From positions 1 through 64,000 of the forward strand of contig NZ_JAGGOL010000020.1 of NCBI RefSeq assembly GCF_018614525.1: 64,000 bases of DNA, read 5' to 3'. The stretch's first letter is position 1; the number at the start of each line of letters is the position of its first letter. The notes beneath the pieces are model-generated. The model was given only the letters and a program-made list of their open reading frames with translations. It ran no database searches and had not been told where the DNA came from. Position numbers and translations under genes: made by a program. The DNA comes from Streptomyces sp. ISL-11. Its GTDB lineage: Bacteria > Actinomycetota > Actinomycetes > Streptomycetales > Streptomycetaceae. Of the stretch, positions 14,059 to 23,152 are shown piece after piece.

Positions 14059-17000
14059 TCACTTCCCGCCGCGGCCCAGCGCGGGCTCCGTGTCGCGGCC
14101 GCCCCAGTTGTCCGGGGTGCGCCACAGGACGTGGACGTCGAAGACGTCGCGGATCGTGTCGGCCGACCAGTCCTCCGCCGGGGGTGCGGAGAGTACCAGG
14201 TAGAGGCCGTCGGCCGGGGTGGGCAGCGTGTGGTTGATCTCCAGGAGGCGGGTCGCCCCCGAGCGGAGGTCCTCGTACGTGGAGCGGCCGGCGCCCAGGA
14301 CCTCGTAGACGAACAGGCCGCCGTCCGTGACGCAGCTGACGTCGACGACCGGGGAGTCGGCCGGCTGGAGGTCGGCCCACAGCAGGGCGGACATCAGCGC
14401 GTGGCGCACCGCCTCGTGCTTCCTGCACGTGCGGTCGGCGGCCGCCGCGGTCTCCAGCGCGCGCAGGAAACCCTCCTTCGTGGTCACGGCCGGTGCGGCG
14501 GGGGCTTGTTCGAGGGCGGTCACGGGTTCGGGTTCCTCCTGCTCGGGCTGGTGCGCAGCGGTGACGGACGCGTTCTCGCGCTCCGGTTCGGTCTCGGCGT
14601 CCGACGCGGCGGCGAGGCGGCCCAGGAGCGTTTCCCGGGCTTCGGCCAGGGCCTCGGCCCAGCCGGAGCCCGCGAGTTCGTCCCGGAGGAGGCTCACGTC
14701 CAGCGCCTGGTCCTTGAGCGCGCGGTGGGCACCGGCCACGAGGTCGCGCAGCACGCCCAGGCGGTGCCGGTCCGGGGAGCCGAGCACCCGCCGTACGTCC
14801 ACCCAGTCCGCCTGGTCGCGGCGCAGGACGCGGTTGGCCATGCCCTGGAGCTCGGAGAGCCGGCCGCGGGCGTCCTCCGGAACGCTTCCGTCCGCGCCGG
14901 CCAGCTCCTCCAGAACGCCGAGTGCCGCCACGTAGCGCTCCGCCATCCTGGGCGTGATGGGCCGGCGGCCGCGCTGGTCGGCGGTGAGGACGCTCTGGTT
15001 CGTCTCGTTGGCGAAGACCCAGCAGTCGAGCGTCTCGCCCGGACGCGGCGGAGCAGAGCCGTGCCGGACGGTCAGGACCAGGGGGCGGTCGGTGCCGGGG
15101 GACAGGGCCTTCACCTTGTAGCGGCCGCCGGGCCCCGGGCCGACGACCCGTACGCGGATGTCGGCACCGATCTCGGGGGCGTCGTCCGGTGCCGTAGTGG
15201 GTTCCGGGTCGGCGGGCGGCGGCTCGGTGGTGTCGTCGTCGGTGTTCGTGAGGATCTCCGGGAGCGGGGACGTGTGCAGCACGGTCAGGCTCTGCGTGCT
15301 GCGGGTGAGGGCGATGTAGAGCTGTCGCAGGCCGGCCGGGCCGCGGTCGGCGATGGTGGCGGGCTCGACGACCAGGACGTGGTCGTACTCCATGCCCTTG
15401 GCCTGGGCCGCGGCCAGGACGGACACCGCCTCGCGGCCCGGGCCGGTGACGTCGGCGCTCCGGTCGAGGTGGCGGCCGATCTCGTCGAGCCAGTCCGAGT
15501 CGTCGGGGACGATGACGGCCACGGAGCGCAGGGTGCGCCCGTCGTTGGTGCCCACCAGGCGGGTCACCTGGGCGACGGTGTCGTCGAGGAGCTTCCACGG
15601 CTCGGTCGCCACCGCCCGTACGGCGTCCTCGCCGGCCTCGCGCACGGCCTGCGGATAGGGCAGCGCGGGGGCGACCGCGCGGGCGAGGGGCGCGACGAAC
15701 GCCATGATCTCCGCCGGGACGCGGTAGCTGGTGTTCAGCTCGGCGACGCGCCAGTCCCCGTGGTCGGAGAGCAGGGTGCCGAGGCGGTCCCAGTCGGTGT
15801 GGGTCTGGGGTCCGGTGGCCTGGGCGAGGTCGCCGAGGACCGTCATGGAGCCGTTGACGGCGCAGCGCCGGCGCAGGGCGCGGGCCTGCATGGGGGTGAG
15901 GTCCTGGGCCTCGTCGATGACGATGTGGCCGTAGCGTCTGGGGGTCTCCCCGGTGATGAGGAAACGGAGTTCCTCCAGGCAGACCCGGTCGTCGAGGGTC
16001 CAGGGGTCGGCGTCGGCGGTGGCGGCCCGGGGGCGGTGCAGGGCCGCGCGCTCGTCGTCGTCGAGGATGCCGTCGGCGCAGGCGCGGAGGAGGTCGGGCG
16101 CGTCGTAGAGACTGCGCAGGGCCTCCCTGGCGCCCGGCGAGGGCCAGACGCGTTCGACGAGCCGTTCGACCCGGCGGTTGCGTTCCAGGTCGCGGCGGAT
16201 GGTGTCGCTCCGGCCGCGGCGCGGGGCGACGGCGGCGAGTTCCCGCAGGAGACGGTCGACGAGCAGGCTGCGGAAGCGGTCGCGGCGGTCCCGGTAGGCG
16301 CCCTCGCCGCCGCGGGCCTCGTCGAGCAGGGCGATGACCTCGGACCGGGGGACGCGCAGGGTCGTGCTGCCGGCGGTGACGACGACCGCGGGCTCGTCGC
16401 CCTCGAAGGAGGGTGCGGTGGTGAGGTCGTCGAGGGCCTCGGGCCGGCACTCGTTCTCGACCCGGCGCCGCAGGACGGCCGCCATGCGCTCGTCGGACTT
16501 CACCCGCCGCGCCCGCGGGGTGTCGGTGCCGAGGATCTCGCCGTCCCACAGGCGGGTCAGCTGGACGGAGTTGACGTCCCGGGTGCCGAGGGTGGGCAGG
16601 ACCTGCCCGACGTAGTCGAGGAACCGCTGGTGCGGGCCGATGACGAGGATGTCCTGGGCCTTGAAGTGCTCGTTGTTGACGAGCCAGGTCACGCGGTGGA
16701 GACCGACCGCGGACTTGCCGGTGCCGGGGCCGCCCTGCACGACGAGTATGTCGGAAGGGGAGCCGGTGACCAGGTCCATCTGGTCGCGGCGGATGGTCTC
16801 GACGATGTCCCGCATGCGGCCGCTGCGCGAGCGCTGCAGCTCGCGGAGCAGGAAGTCGTCCGGCTGGAGGGGCTTGCGCCGCCGGAGGCGGGTGAGGTCG
16901 CCGGGCGGGCCCTTCCTCCGCGCCGTGCCCGGCCGCGGCTGGGCATCCGGGGCGGGCCTGGGCGCGGGGATGAGGGGCGTGGGGATGAGAGGTGCGGGGG

Positions 17001-17476
17001 CGGTGGATTCAGGGACGGGGGGTTCGGCGACCGCCGGGGCGATCTCGTCGAAGTAGTCCTCGACGACGCGCTGGACGCAGCGTAACTGCCGCCGCAGGAC
17101 GACGTCCCCCGGCGCCTCGGGCCGCGCCTCGGACCACTTCTTCGCCAGAGGGCTGGTCCACAGCAGGACCACCGGCTCGTTCGTGACGTCGTCGCGCACG
17201 CCGCGCCGGCCTATGTACCAGGAGCGGGGCTCGCCGCCCGGTTCCTCGGGCGCGTCGACGCGGGAGATGACCAGCGACTCGTCGCCGAGCCCCCCCGTAG
17301 GCCCTCGCCCGATGCTCCGCGTCGATCCGGTTGGCGATGCCGTCCTTGCCGCTGGCGGACGCCGTGGCGGCCGGTGCCCCGCTCATCCCGGCCAGCCGCG
17401 CGGTGTAGCAGTCGTACGCGTGGTCCACCGCCTTCTGCTCGACGGCGATGGCCTCGTCGCGTGTGGTGGTGCTCAT
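14059..17476 (-). CDS. helR: HelD/HelR-family RNA polymerase recycling ATPase with C-terminal extension (frameshift in G7 run)
   Basis: UvrD-like superfamily 1 ATPase of the HelD/HelR type, which removes stalled RNA polymerase and, for HelR, rifamycin. Translation starts at ATG 17476 (MSTTTRDEAIAVEQKAVDHAYD-type N-terminal coiled coil, GGGAGGG upstream). It runs to AEHRARAYGG, where a run of seven G (17290-17296 on the complement) shifts the frame; with six G the reading continues LGDESLVISRVDAPEEPGG...SWYIGRRGVRDDVTNEP. Motifs: Walker A GGPGTGKSAVGLH, VIDEAQDLTPMQARAL, TSYRVPAEI, YIALTRSTQSLTVLH. After this conventional end (near 15260) a further 400 or so residues follow, with a beta-rich domain (GGRYKVKALSPG) and a terminal alpha/beta domain (VDVSCVTDGGLFVYEVLGAG). 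Frame-corrected length is about 1138 residues, against about 700-750 for ordinary HelD/HelR. The frameshift may be real or a sequencing error. Confidence 0.75.
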
Positions 17477-17701
17477 GTGCATCCCTCCCCGCGGCGCCCC
17501 GCGGACGGCCGCAACGGGCCCGCGCCCGTACCCCGTTGAAATAACTATCAGAGACAGGGCCGTGACGAACAGTCAGGCGTCCGCACGCCGGGGCACCGGC
17601 TGCCCGACGGGCGTGGAGAGGATCAGGGCCTGTCCAGGGAGGGGGCCGTCCCCGTCCGGGCGCCGGCGGCATGGGACACCACCCGCCGACGGCGCACGCC
17701 A

Positions 17702-19888
17702 CTACAGCCGCGACGCCACCCGTCGCGCGATCGCCACGATGTCGCCCGTCGGCCGGGTCGCGTACGCCGGGTGGGTGCGGGTCCAGTGGTCTTCCAGGGC
17801 GTACCAGTCGATCGGCTTCGGTTTGCGGTGGGTGGTCAGGGCTGTGGTCAGTTCCGTGAAGTACGTCTTCCAGCGCAGGCGGTAGAGGCCGCCGATCAGG
17901 CCCGACCATTCGCGGTTGGCGTAGTCGCGGAGCTTGCCGGTGTCGGCGGAGGCGCGGGGGCCCCAGGTGGTGAGGAGGGAGACGGCGTCGTGGGCGAGGC
18001 GGTCGCGTTCGGCGGGGGTGGTGCCCCAGGCGCGGGCGTCGGCGATCCAGCGGCCCAGGAGGTGGTGCTCGTCGGTGGCGACGGCCTGCTCCAGGAGGGT
18101 CATCCAGTCGAACCACTGGCGGGTGAGCGTGGTGAAGCGGTCGCGGTCGCCGGCGTCGTAGGCGGCCTTGACGCGCGGGAGCAGGAGGCGGCTCCGGTTG
18201 GAGACGGCCTGGCGGGTGACGTCGAGGAGGTCGTAGCGGTAGGCCGGGCCGCGCCGCAGGCCCGGGGCCACGGCGAGGAGTTCGGTCAGGGCGCGGTCGA
18301 ACTCCTTCGCGTCGTAGCGGAGGTGGCGCGGTGACCAGCTCGCCGCGTGGCTGACGGCCAGGTCCGGGCGGGCGCCGAAGAGGCCGTCGGCGGGTTCGCT
18401 CCAGCCGTCGGAGCGGCTGGTGCCGTAGGCGGTGCGGCGCAGCACGTCCCAGGCGTGTACGGCGTGGGCGTCGGCGGCGCCGTAACGGTAGAGCGGCCAC
18501 TGCTCGAACCACGCCTTCAGCTCCACCGGGCCGTCCGTCCACGGCAGGTCGCTGAAGAGGGCGAGGGCGGCGGGGTTGTTGTCGGCGGCCTCCGGCATCA
18601 GGGCGATGCCGCACAGGGCGCTGCGGGACTTGGTGCGCCAGGCGTGGTACAGGGCCGCCCAGTCCGGGGTGTTGGCGCCCATCGCGGTGTGGCCGCCGAA
18701 GTTCCAGATCGAGCCGAAGGCGTACGGCGTGCCGCGCCAGTCCGCCTCGCGGTCGGTGACCTGGGGGTAGTGGTCGGAGATGCCGTCGAGGATGAGCATG
18801 CGGGAGCGGTCGACGGCGTCGACGATCTCCCGGCGCGGGTTCTTCTGCCAGCCGAGGATGGCCCACACGGCGCCCGGGTGCGCGGCGCGCAGCGCCTTCT
18901 CCACGGCCCGCGCCGCATCGCCCACCGGCACGTCGCCGGGCTTCCCGCCCTCGTGCAGCAGGTCCATCTTGTACATCGACGTGGCTCCGAACAGCCCCTT
19001 CTGCACCCGGTAGAAGGTCCGCGCGACCCGGCCGAAGTGCGCGGTGCGCGGGTCGAGCCAGTCAGGCCGCCGGAAGCCGCCCCAGTCGCCCTGGGGGACG
19101 GTGCGCGCGCCGGGGTTGCGGTGGGCGAAGCCGGGCGGCACGGTGCCGAAGTAGCCGGGCAGCACCGGCGTCATGCCCAGCTCCCGCAGCCGCCGTACGA
19201 TCCGCTGCCCCAGCGCCGCGCGGCGGTCGAGGAGCGCGGCGGGGACGGGCCCGCCGAAGGACTCCATGTTCTGCAGCAGCCACCACGGCTGGTGGGCGGG
19301 TCCGGGCACCCAGCGGCGCAGCTCGGTGTCGCTGTAGCCGTACTCCGCGAACGTACGGGCGTAGACGGCGTCGGCGCCCGCGTAGACCAGCACTTCGTTG
19401 AAGCCGTGCAGCGCCAGTACATCGATTTCGTGTTCCCAGTAGTCCCACCCTCTGTACGGCCCGGTATAGCCGTCGTTGGTGTCGTTGAGGACGAAGCGGT
19501 GGTGGACGTTCGCGGCCTTGACGAGCGGGGTACGGACGCCGGGGAGCCGGTCGGGGAGGGCGGTCTGCGCACCGTTCCAGGAGAAGTGGGCGTGGGCCGT
19601 GTGTCTGAGGTACCAGTGGAAGCCCGTCAGCTGGGTCGCCGGCGTGGTGCCCTCCACCACGATCGCGCCCGGCTGTCCCGTCACCCGGAAGGCGTCGGTG
19701 TCGCCGCGGCGCGGCACCGTGCGGAAGGCGACCTGGCGGTGGTGGCGGGGGAGCAGCCTGGCCAGGGCAGCGGCGGCGGCGGAGGCCGGTTCCGGGTGGG
19801 GCGTGGCGCCCGCGGAGGGCACGCCCACCGCTCCCAGGGCGGCGGACCCGGCGAGGGCACCGAGGAGCGTACGACGGGCGATGGGCAT
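17702..19888 (-). CDS. Secreted alpha-N-acetylglucosaminidase (GH89, NAGLU-like)
   Basis: 728 residues. A twin-arginine signal (ARRTLLGALAGSAALGAVG) is followed by the three NAGLU domains: N-terminal (FRVTGQPGAIVVEGTTPATQ), TIM barrel (RFVLNDTNDGYTGPYRGWDYWEHEIDVLALHGFNEVL, YFGTVPPGF, MYKMDLLHEGGKPGD, AILGWQKNP, SIWNFGGHTAMGAN) and all-helical C-terminus. GH89 enzymes release terminal alpha-linked GlcNAc from glycans. ATG 19888 is preferred to the longer frame because GGAGG is 6 nt upstream and the signal peptide starts there. It is a single gene, divergent from the lipoprotein gene; the 225 nt after its stop (17477-17701) hold nothing recognised. Confidence 0.9.
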   Translation of the reverse strand: MPIARRTLLGALAGSAALGAVGVPSAGATPHPEPASAAAAALARLLPRHHRQVAFRTVPRRGDTDAFRVTGQPGAIVVEGTTPATQLTGFHWYLRHTAHAHFSWNGAQTALPDRLPGVRTPLVKAANVHHRFVLNDTNDGYTGPYRGWDYWEHEIDVLALHGFNEVLVYAGADAVYARTFAEYGYSDTELRRWVPGPAHQPWWLLQNMESFGGPVPAALLDRRAALGQRIVRRLRELGMTPVLPGYFGTVPPGFAHRNPGARTVPQGDWGGFRRPDWLDPRTAHFGRVARTFYRVQKGLFGATSMYKMDLLHEGGKPGDVPVGDAARAVEKALRAAHPGAVWAILGWQKNPRREIVDAVDRSRMLILDGISDHYPQVTDREADWRGTPYAFGSIWNFGGHTAMGANTPDWAALYHAWRTKSRSALCGIALMPEAADNNPAALALFSDLPWTDGPVELKAWFEQWPLYRYGAADAHAVHAWDVLRRTAYGTSRSDGWSEPADGLFGARPDLAVSHAASWSPRHLRYDAKEFDRALTELLAVAPGLRRGPAYRYDLLDVTRQAVSNRSRLLLPRVKAAYDAGDRDRFTTLTRQWFDWMTLLEQAVATDEHHLLGRWIADARAWGTTPAERDRLAHDAVSLLTTWGPRASADTGKLRDYANREWSGLIGGLYRLRWKTYFTELTTALTTHRKPKPIDWYALEDHWTRTHPAYATRPTGDIVAIARRVASRL

Positions 19889-20111
19889 GAACGACCTCCA
19901 CCGTGGCGCTGCGGCGAGCGGACTGGACCACTGGAGCGCGGTGATCCTACGAGCTGATAAGCGCCATAAAGCAAGGGCGCGGGCGGCAATCCAGCCACGC
20001 CGGTTACATTTGGCACGAATGGCCCCATCGGATGGGCAGGAACTGCTAAGCACCGCCGGATCCGGCATCAGCCCCGTCGGCCCCGTTGAGCCCTCCCACC
20101 CGAGGAAGCCC

Positions 20112-20759
20112 GTGCGACACGTGCGCTCCGCGCGATCCCTCGCCGCGACACCGGTCGCCGCGGTCCTCGCCATGGGTCTGGGAGCCGTGCTGTTGTGGGG
20201 GTGCGCCGACCCCGGGGGACTGAAGGTCAGCGGCCCCGCGCAGAGTCCCTCGGCCCCTACCGGCCAGGTCTACGTCACCGAGGGCGCCGGAAGGCCGGCG
20301 CTGCGCCGCCCGGCGGCCTTCGCGATCTCCGACGCGGTCCGGCTCACCGGTCTGCGCTGGACGTCCTGGGGCGGGGCCACCGCCGAGGCCGCCGGTGAGG
20401 TCGGGGGCACCTGGTGCGGCCGGGACTGCCGGGACAGGCCGTACCGGGCGAGGGTCACACTCAGCGGGCTCGTACGGCCGGAGCGTCCCGGGCGGGACCA
20501 GGCGGCCGGGGAGGGCCGCTCCGCTTCGGGCGGCCGTTCCGCTTCGGGTGATGGCTCCGCTTCGGGCGACCGCTGGGCTTCCGGCGGCCGTTCCGCTTCC
20601 GGCGGCCGTTCCGCTTCCGGCGGCCGCTCCGCGCACGACCGCTCCGCACAGGATCGTTCCGCCTACTACTACAGCCGCGCCACGATAGACGCCGACGGCC
20701 TCCCGGCCGAGGCGCAGCGCGAGCTGCGCGACCTGCGGCTCCCTGTCCCCAAGCGTTAG
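20112..20759 (+). CDS. Lipoprotein with SASGGR repeats, partner of a histidine kinase
   Basis: 215 residues, GTG start with GAGGAAG upstream. A lipoprotein signal ends in lipobox LLWGC (Cys 31). The mature domain (YVTEGAGRPALRRPAAFAISDAVRLTGLRWTSWGGATAEAAGEV, CGRDC) is compact, then comes a low-complexity stretch of (S/W)ASG(G/D)R repeats (about residues 136-175), and a short end YYYSRATIDADGLPAEAQREL. The kinase gene starts 20 nt downstream, so this extracytoplasmic lipoprotein is a candidate sensory partner, by analogy to other lipoprotein-kinase pairs such as CseA/CseC. The family itself is not recognised. Confidence 0.8.
   Translation: MRHVRSARSLAATPVAAVLAMGLGAVLLWGCADPGGLKVSGPAQSPSAPTGQVYVTEGAGRPALRRPAAFAISDAVRLTGLRWTSWGGATAEAAGEVGGTWCGRDCRDRPYRARVTLSGLVRPERPGRDQAAGEGRSASGGRSASGDGSASGDRWASGGRSASGGRSASGGRSAHDRSAQDRSAYYYSRATIDADGLPAEAQRELRDLRLPVPKR
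20517..20633 (+). repeat. 18-bp in-frame tandem repeats coding SASGGR
   Basis: About six imperfect copies of CCGCTTCCGGCGGCCGTT; the last three are almost identical, which suggests recent slippage. Because the unit is a multiple of three it lengthens the lipoprotein linker without breaking the frame. Confidence 0.85.
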
Positions 20760-20779
20760 CCGCCGAGGAGCCTGAGACC

Positions 20780-22000
20780 ATGGGACTGCGCACGAAGATC
20801 GGCGTGGCCATCACCGCCACCGCCGCCCTGGTCGCCGTCATCATGGGCCTCGTCGTCCACCAGCGCACCGCGGTCAACCAGCTGGAGACCGCGCGCGAGT
20901 CCATCGAGGCCCGGCTCGGCTCGGCCGTCGAGGACCACGCCGCCGGCGTCGACCGGCCCCGTACGCTGGTCAACCCCGAGCGGATACCCGGGCCGTTGCG
21001 GCGCGCCATCGACCAGGGCAAGCGCGCGACCTACCTGGACCGCGACGGATCCGACCCCGTCCTCTGGGCCGGCAGCCGGCTCGGCCGCGACACCATCGTC
21101 GTCAGGCACCCCTACACCCGCCAGACCGAGCACCTGCGCGACCTGGACCACGACCTGTGGTGGGCCGGCGGCCTCGGCACCGCCTTCGCCTGCCTGGTCG
21201 GCGTGGCCCTCGCGACCGTCGCGGGCCGCCGCCTGAACGCCTCCGCCCGCACCGCCGAGCGCATCGCCCGCGGCGACCTCACCGCCCGGTTGCGGCCGCG
21301 CGGCGGCAAGGACGAGATCGCCCGCCTGATCGTCGCCGTCAACACCATGGCCGACGCGCTCGCCGCCCGCCTCCGAGCGGAACGCGAGGTCACCTCCAAC
21401 ATCGCGCACGAACTGCGCACCCCCGTCGCCGGGCTCGTCGCCGCGGCCGCGCTGCTGCCGGAGGGCCGGTCCGCCGAGATGGTGCGGGAACGGGCGCGGC
21501 GGCTGAGCGACCTCATGGAGGACGTCCTGGAGGTCGCCCGCCTGGACGGCTCGGCCGAGCGCGCCGAGACGGACGTACGCCGCCTGGGCGAGCTGACCCG
21601 GCGGGCGGTCGGCGCGACGGCCGTTCCGGGGGACGTCGAGGTGCGGATCGTGCGCGACTGCCTGGTCGAGACCGACGGCCGCCGCGTCGAGCGGATCGTG
21701 GCCAACCTCGTCACCAACGCCTTCCGGCACGGCGCCGCGCCGGTCCTGGCCGAGGTCGACGACGGCCTCCTGCGGGTGCGCGACGGCGGGCCCGGCTTCC
21801 CGCGGGCGCTGCTGGTCTCCGGCCCGCAGCGCTTCCGTACGGGCTCGGGCGCCGGCCTCGGGCTGGGGCTGACGATCGCCGCCGGGCAGGCGCGGGTGCT
21901 GGGCGCGCGGCTGACGTTCGCGAACCCGGAGGGCGGGGGCGCGGAGGCGACGCTGGATCTGACGGACTCGGTTCGCGGGCCGGCGGACGACGAGGGGTGA
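20780..22000 (+). CDS. Sensor histidine kinase (orphan)
   Basis: 406 residues. TM1 is at about 5-26, an extracytoplasmic domain of about 105 residues follows, and TM2 is at about 132-152 (WAGGLGTAFACLVGVALATVA). Then come HAMP (RRLNASARTAERIARGDL), the H-box NIAHELRTP with phospho-acceptor His210, the N-box IVANLVTNAFRHG, and ATP lid motifs RDGGPGFPR and GAGLGLGLTIA. All catalytic elements are intact. No response regulator is nearby, so the partner must be encoded elsewhere. ATG 20780 has GGAG upstream. The upstream lipoprotein is probably co-transcribed. Confidence 0.92.
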   Translation: MGLRTKIGVAITATAALVAVIMGLVVHQRTAVNQLETARESIEARLGSAVEDHAAGVDRPRTLVNPERIPGPLRRAIDQGKRATYLDRDGSDPVLWAGSRLGRDTIVVRHPYTRQTEHLRDLDHDLWWAGGLGTAFACLVGVALATVAGRRLNASARTAERIARGDLTARLRPRGGKDEIARLIVAVNTMADALAARLRAEREVTSNIAHELRTPVAGLVAAAALLPEGRSAEMVRERARRLSDLMEDVLEVARLDGSAERAETDVRRLGELTRRAVGATAVPGDVEVRIVRDCLVETDGRRVERIVANLVTNAFRHGAAPVLAEVDDGLLRVRDGGPGFPRALLVSGPQRFRTGSGAGLGLGLTIAAGQARVLGARLTFANPEGGGAEATLDLTDSVRGPADDEG

Positions 22001-22085
22001 ACATGCGCGCCGGCGGGGCAGGCGCAACAGTGGAAACACCGCGATCGCCGGTGCCACCCGCCCGCGCACGATGGGGAGAGCAACG

Positions 22086-22583
22086 ATGGACGAGCACGTC
22101 CTGTTCATGAACGTCGACGGCGTCCACGCCGGGCAGCGCGCCCTCGACGCCCTCCGGCAGGCCCACGCCGACGGCGACGTCCGGCTCCACGAGGCCACGG
22201 TGATCTCCCGGGACGCGGAGGGCGCCCTCGACTTCCCCGACTCCGTCGACCACACCGCCAGTGCGCGGGGCTTCGCCGTGGGCGGCCTGGTCGGCGGCCT
22301 CCTCGGCATTCTCGGCGGCCCGCTCGGCGTCATGATCGGCTTCGGCGCGGGCGGACTGATCGGTGGCGCGCACGACGCGCGCGAGGCCACGGCGGCGAAC
22401 GCGGCGGTGGAGATGCTCGCGGCCGAGGTGCCGCCGGGCAGTACGGTCCTGATCGCGGAGCTGGCGGAGGACCGGCCGGACCTGGTGGACGACGCGCTGG
22501 AGCCCTACGGGACGGGCCTGGAACGGTACGCGGCGGAGGACGTCCGCAAGGCGGTGGAGGCGGCGATCGAGGAGGGCCGGTGA
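22086..22583 (+). CDS. DUF1269-type membrane stress protein
   Basis: 165 residues. The N-terminal alpha/beta part (EHVLFMNVDGVHAGQRALDALRQA) is followed by a Gly-rich hydrophobic hairpin (FAVGGLVGGLLGILGGPLGVMIGFGAGGLIGG, about residues 60-92) and an acidic helical end. This matches DUF1269 proteins, predicted membrane-associated and often stress-induced. ATG 22086 has GGGGAG seven nt upstream, making it better than GTG/ATG options further upstream. It follows the kinase gene by 85 nt on the same strand. Confidence 0.8.
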   Translation: MDEHVLFMNVDGVHAGQRALDALRQAHADGDVRLHEATVISRDAEGALDFPDSVDHTASARGFAVGGLVGGLLGILGGPLGVMIGFGAGGLIGGAHDAREATAANAAVEMLAAEVPPGSTVLIAELAEDRPDLVDDALEPYGTGLERYAAEDVRKAVEAAIEEGR

Positions 22584-22602
22584 CGGCCGGCCCTCCGGCC
22601 GT

Positions 22603-23085
22603 TCACAGCGACAGCGGCTTGGTGAAGCACCGGCTGTCGTCCGCGCAGCGGTACAGCCCGAACTTCCGCTCGGCCGGCTCGTAACCGCTCGACAAGTACA
22701 GCGCGATGGCCTCCGGCTGCATGGTCCCGGTCTCGAGCACCATGCGCGTCCGCCCCGCCCCGCGCGCGCTGTCCTCCAGCGCGGCGAGGATCTTCCGGGC
22801 CAGCCCGCGGCCGCGCGCGCCGGGGACCACGTACATCCGCTTCAGCTCGGCGTCGCCGTCCGCGTACTCCTCCTCGCCCGCATCCTGCGACCGCCAGCCG
22901 CCGGTGGCGACGGGGGCGCCGTCGTCGTCGTACGCGATGAGATATAGGCCACGCGGCGCCACGAACTGCGCCGGGTCCATCGGGGTGAGGTCACCCTCGC
23001 CGTAGCGCTCCGCGTACTCCAGCTGTACCTGGTCAGTCAGCTTCACGGCGTCCGGGTGGTCGTAGGCGGCGGTCACGATACGCAT
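22603..23085 (-). CDS. GNAT N-acetyltransferase
   Basis: 160-residue GNAT enzyme. The acetyl-CoA loop appears as ELKRMYVVPGARGRGLARKILAALE, and LETGTMQPEAIALYLSSGYEPAERKFG gives the conserved C-terminal strand and helix. The substrate is unknown. ATG 23085 starts MRIVTAAYDHPDAVKL, where homology begins. It is convergent with the DUF1269 gene (20 nt) and divergent from exonuclease III, 67 nt apart. Confidence 0.9.
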   Translation of the reverse strand: MRIVTAAYDHPDAVKLTDQVQLEYAERYGEGDLTPMDPAQFVAPRGLYLIAYDDDGAPVATGGWRSQDAGEEEYADGDAELKRMYVVPGARGRGLARKILAALEDSARGAGRTRMVLETGTMQPEAIALYLSSGYEPAERKFGLYRCADDSRCFTKPLSL

Positions 23086-23152
23086 CCGGAAATCGTACGG
23101 GCGTGTGGGGCGGGTGCGGCAGGGCTGTCGTGGAAGTCGGTATCGTGCCGGA

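Noticed and set aside
13963..17085. 1040-codon plus-strand frame opposite the HelR-like gene
   Set aside because: Composition is that of an antisense frame (Gly, Val, Ala, Asp repeats). The minus-strand protein has all helicase motifs.
17477..17701. Rifamycin-associated element upstream of the helR-like gene
   Set aside because: No long inverted repeat of the expected kind was seen between the start at 17476 and the glycosidase stop; this should be confirmed by a motif scan.
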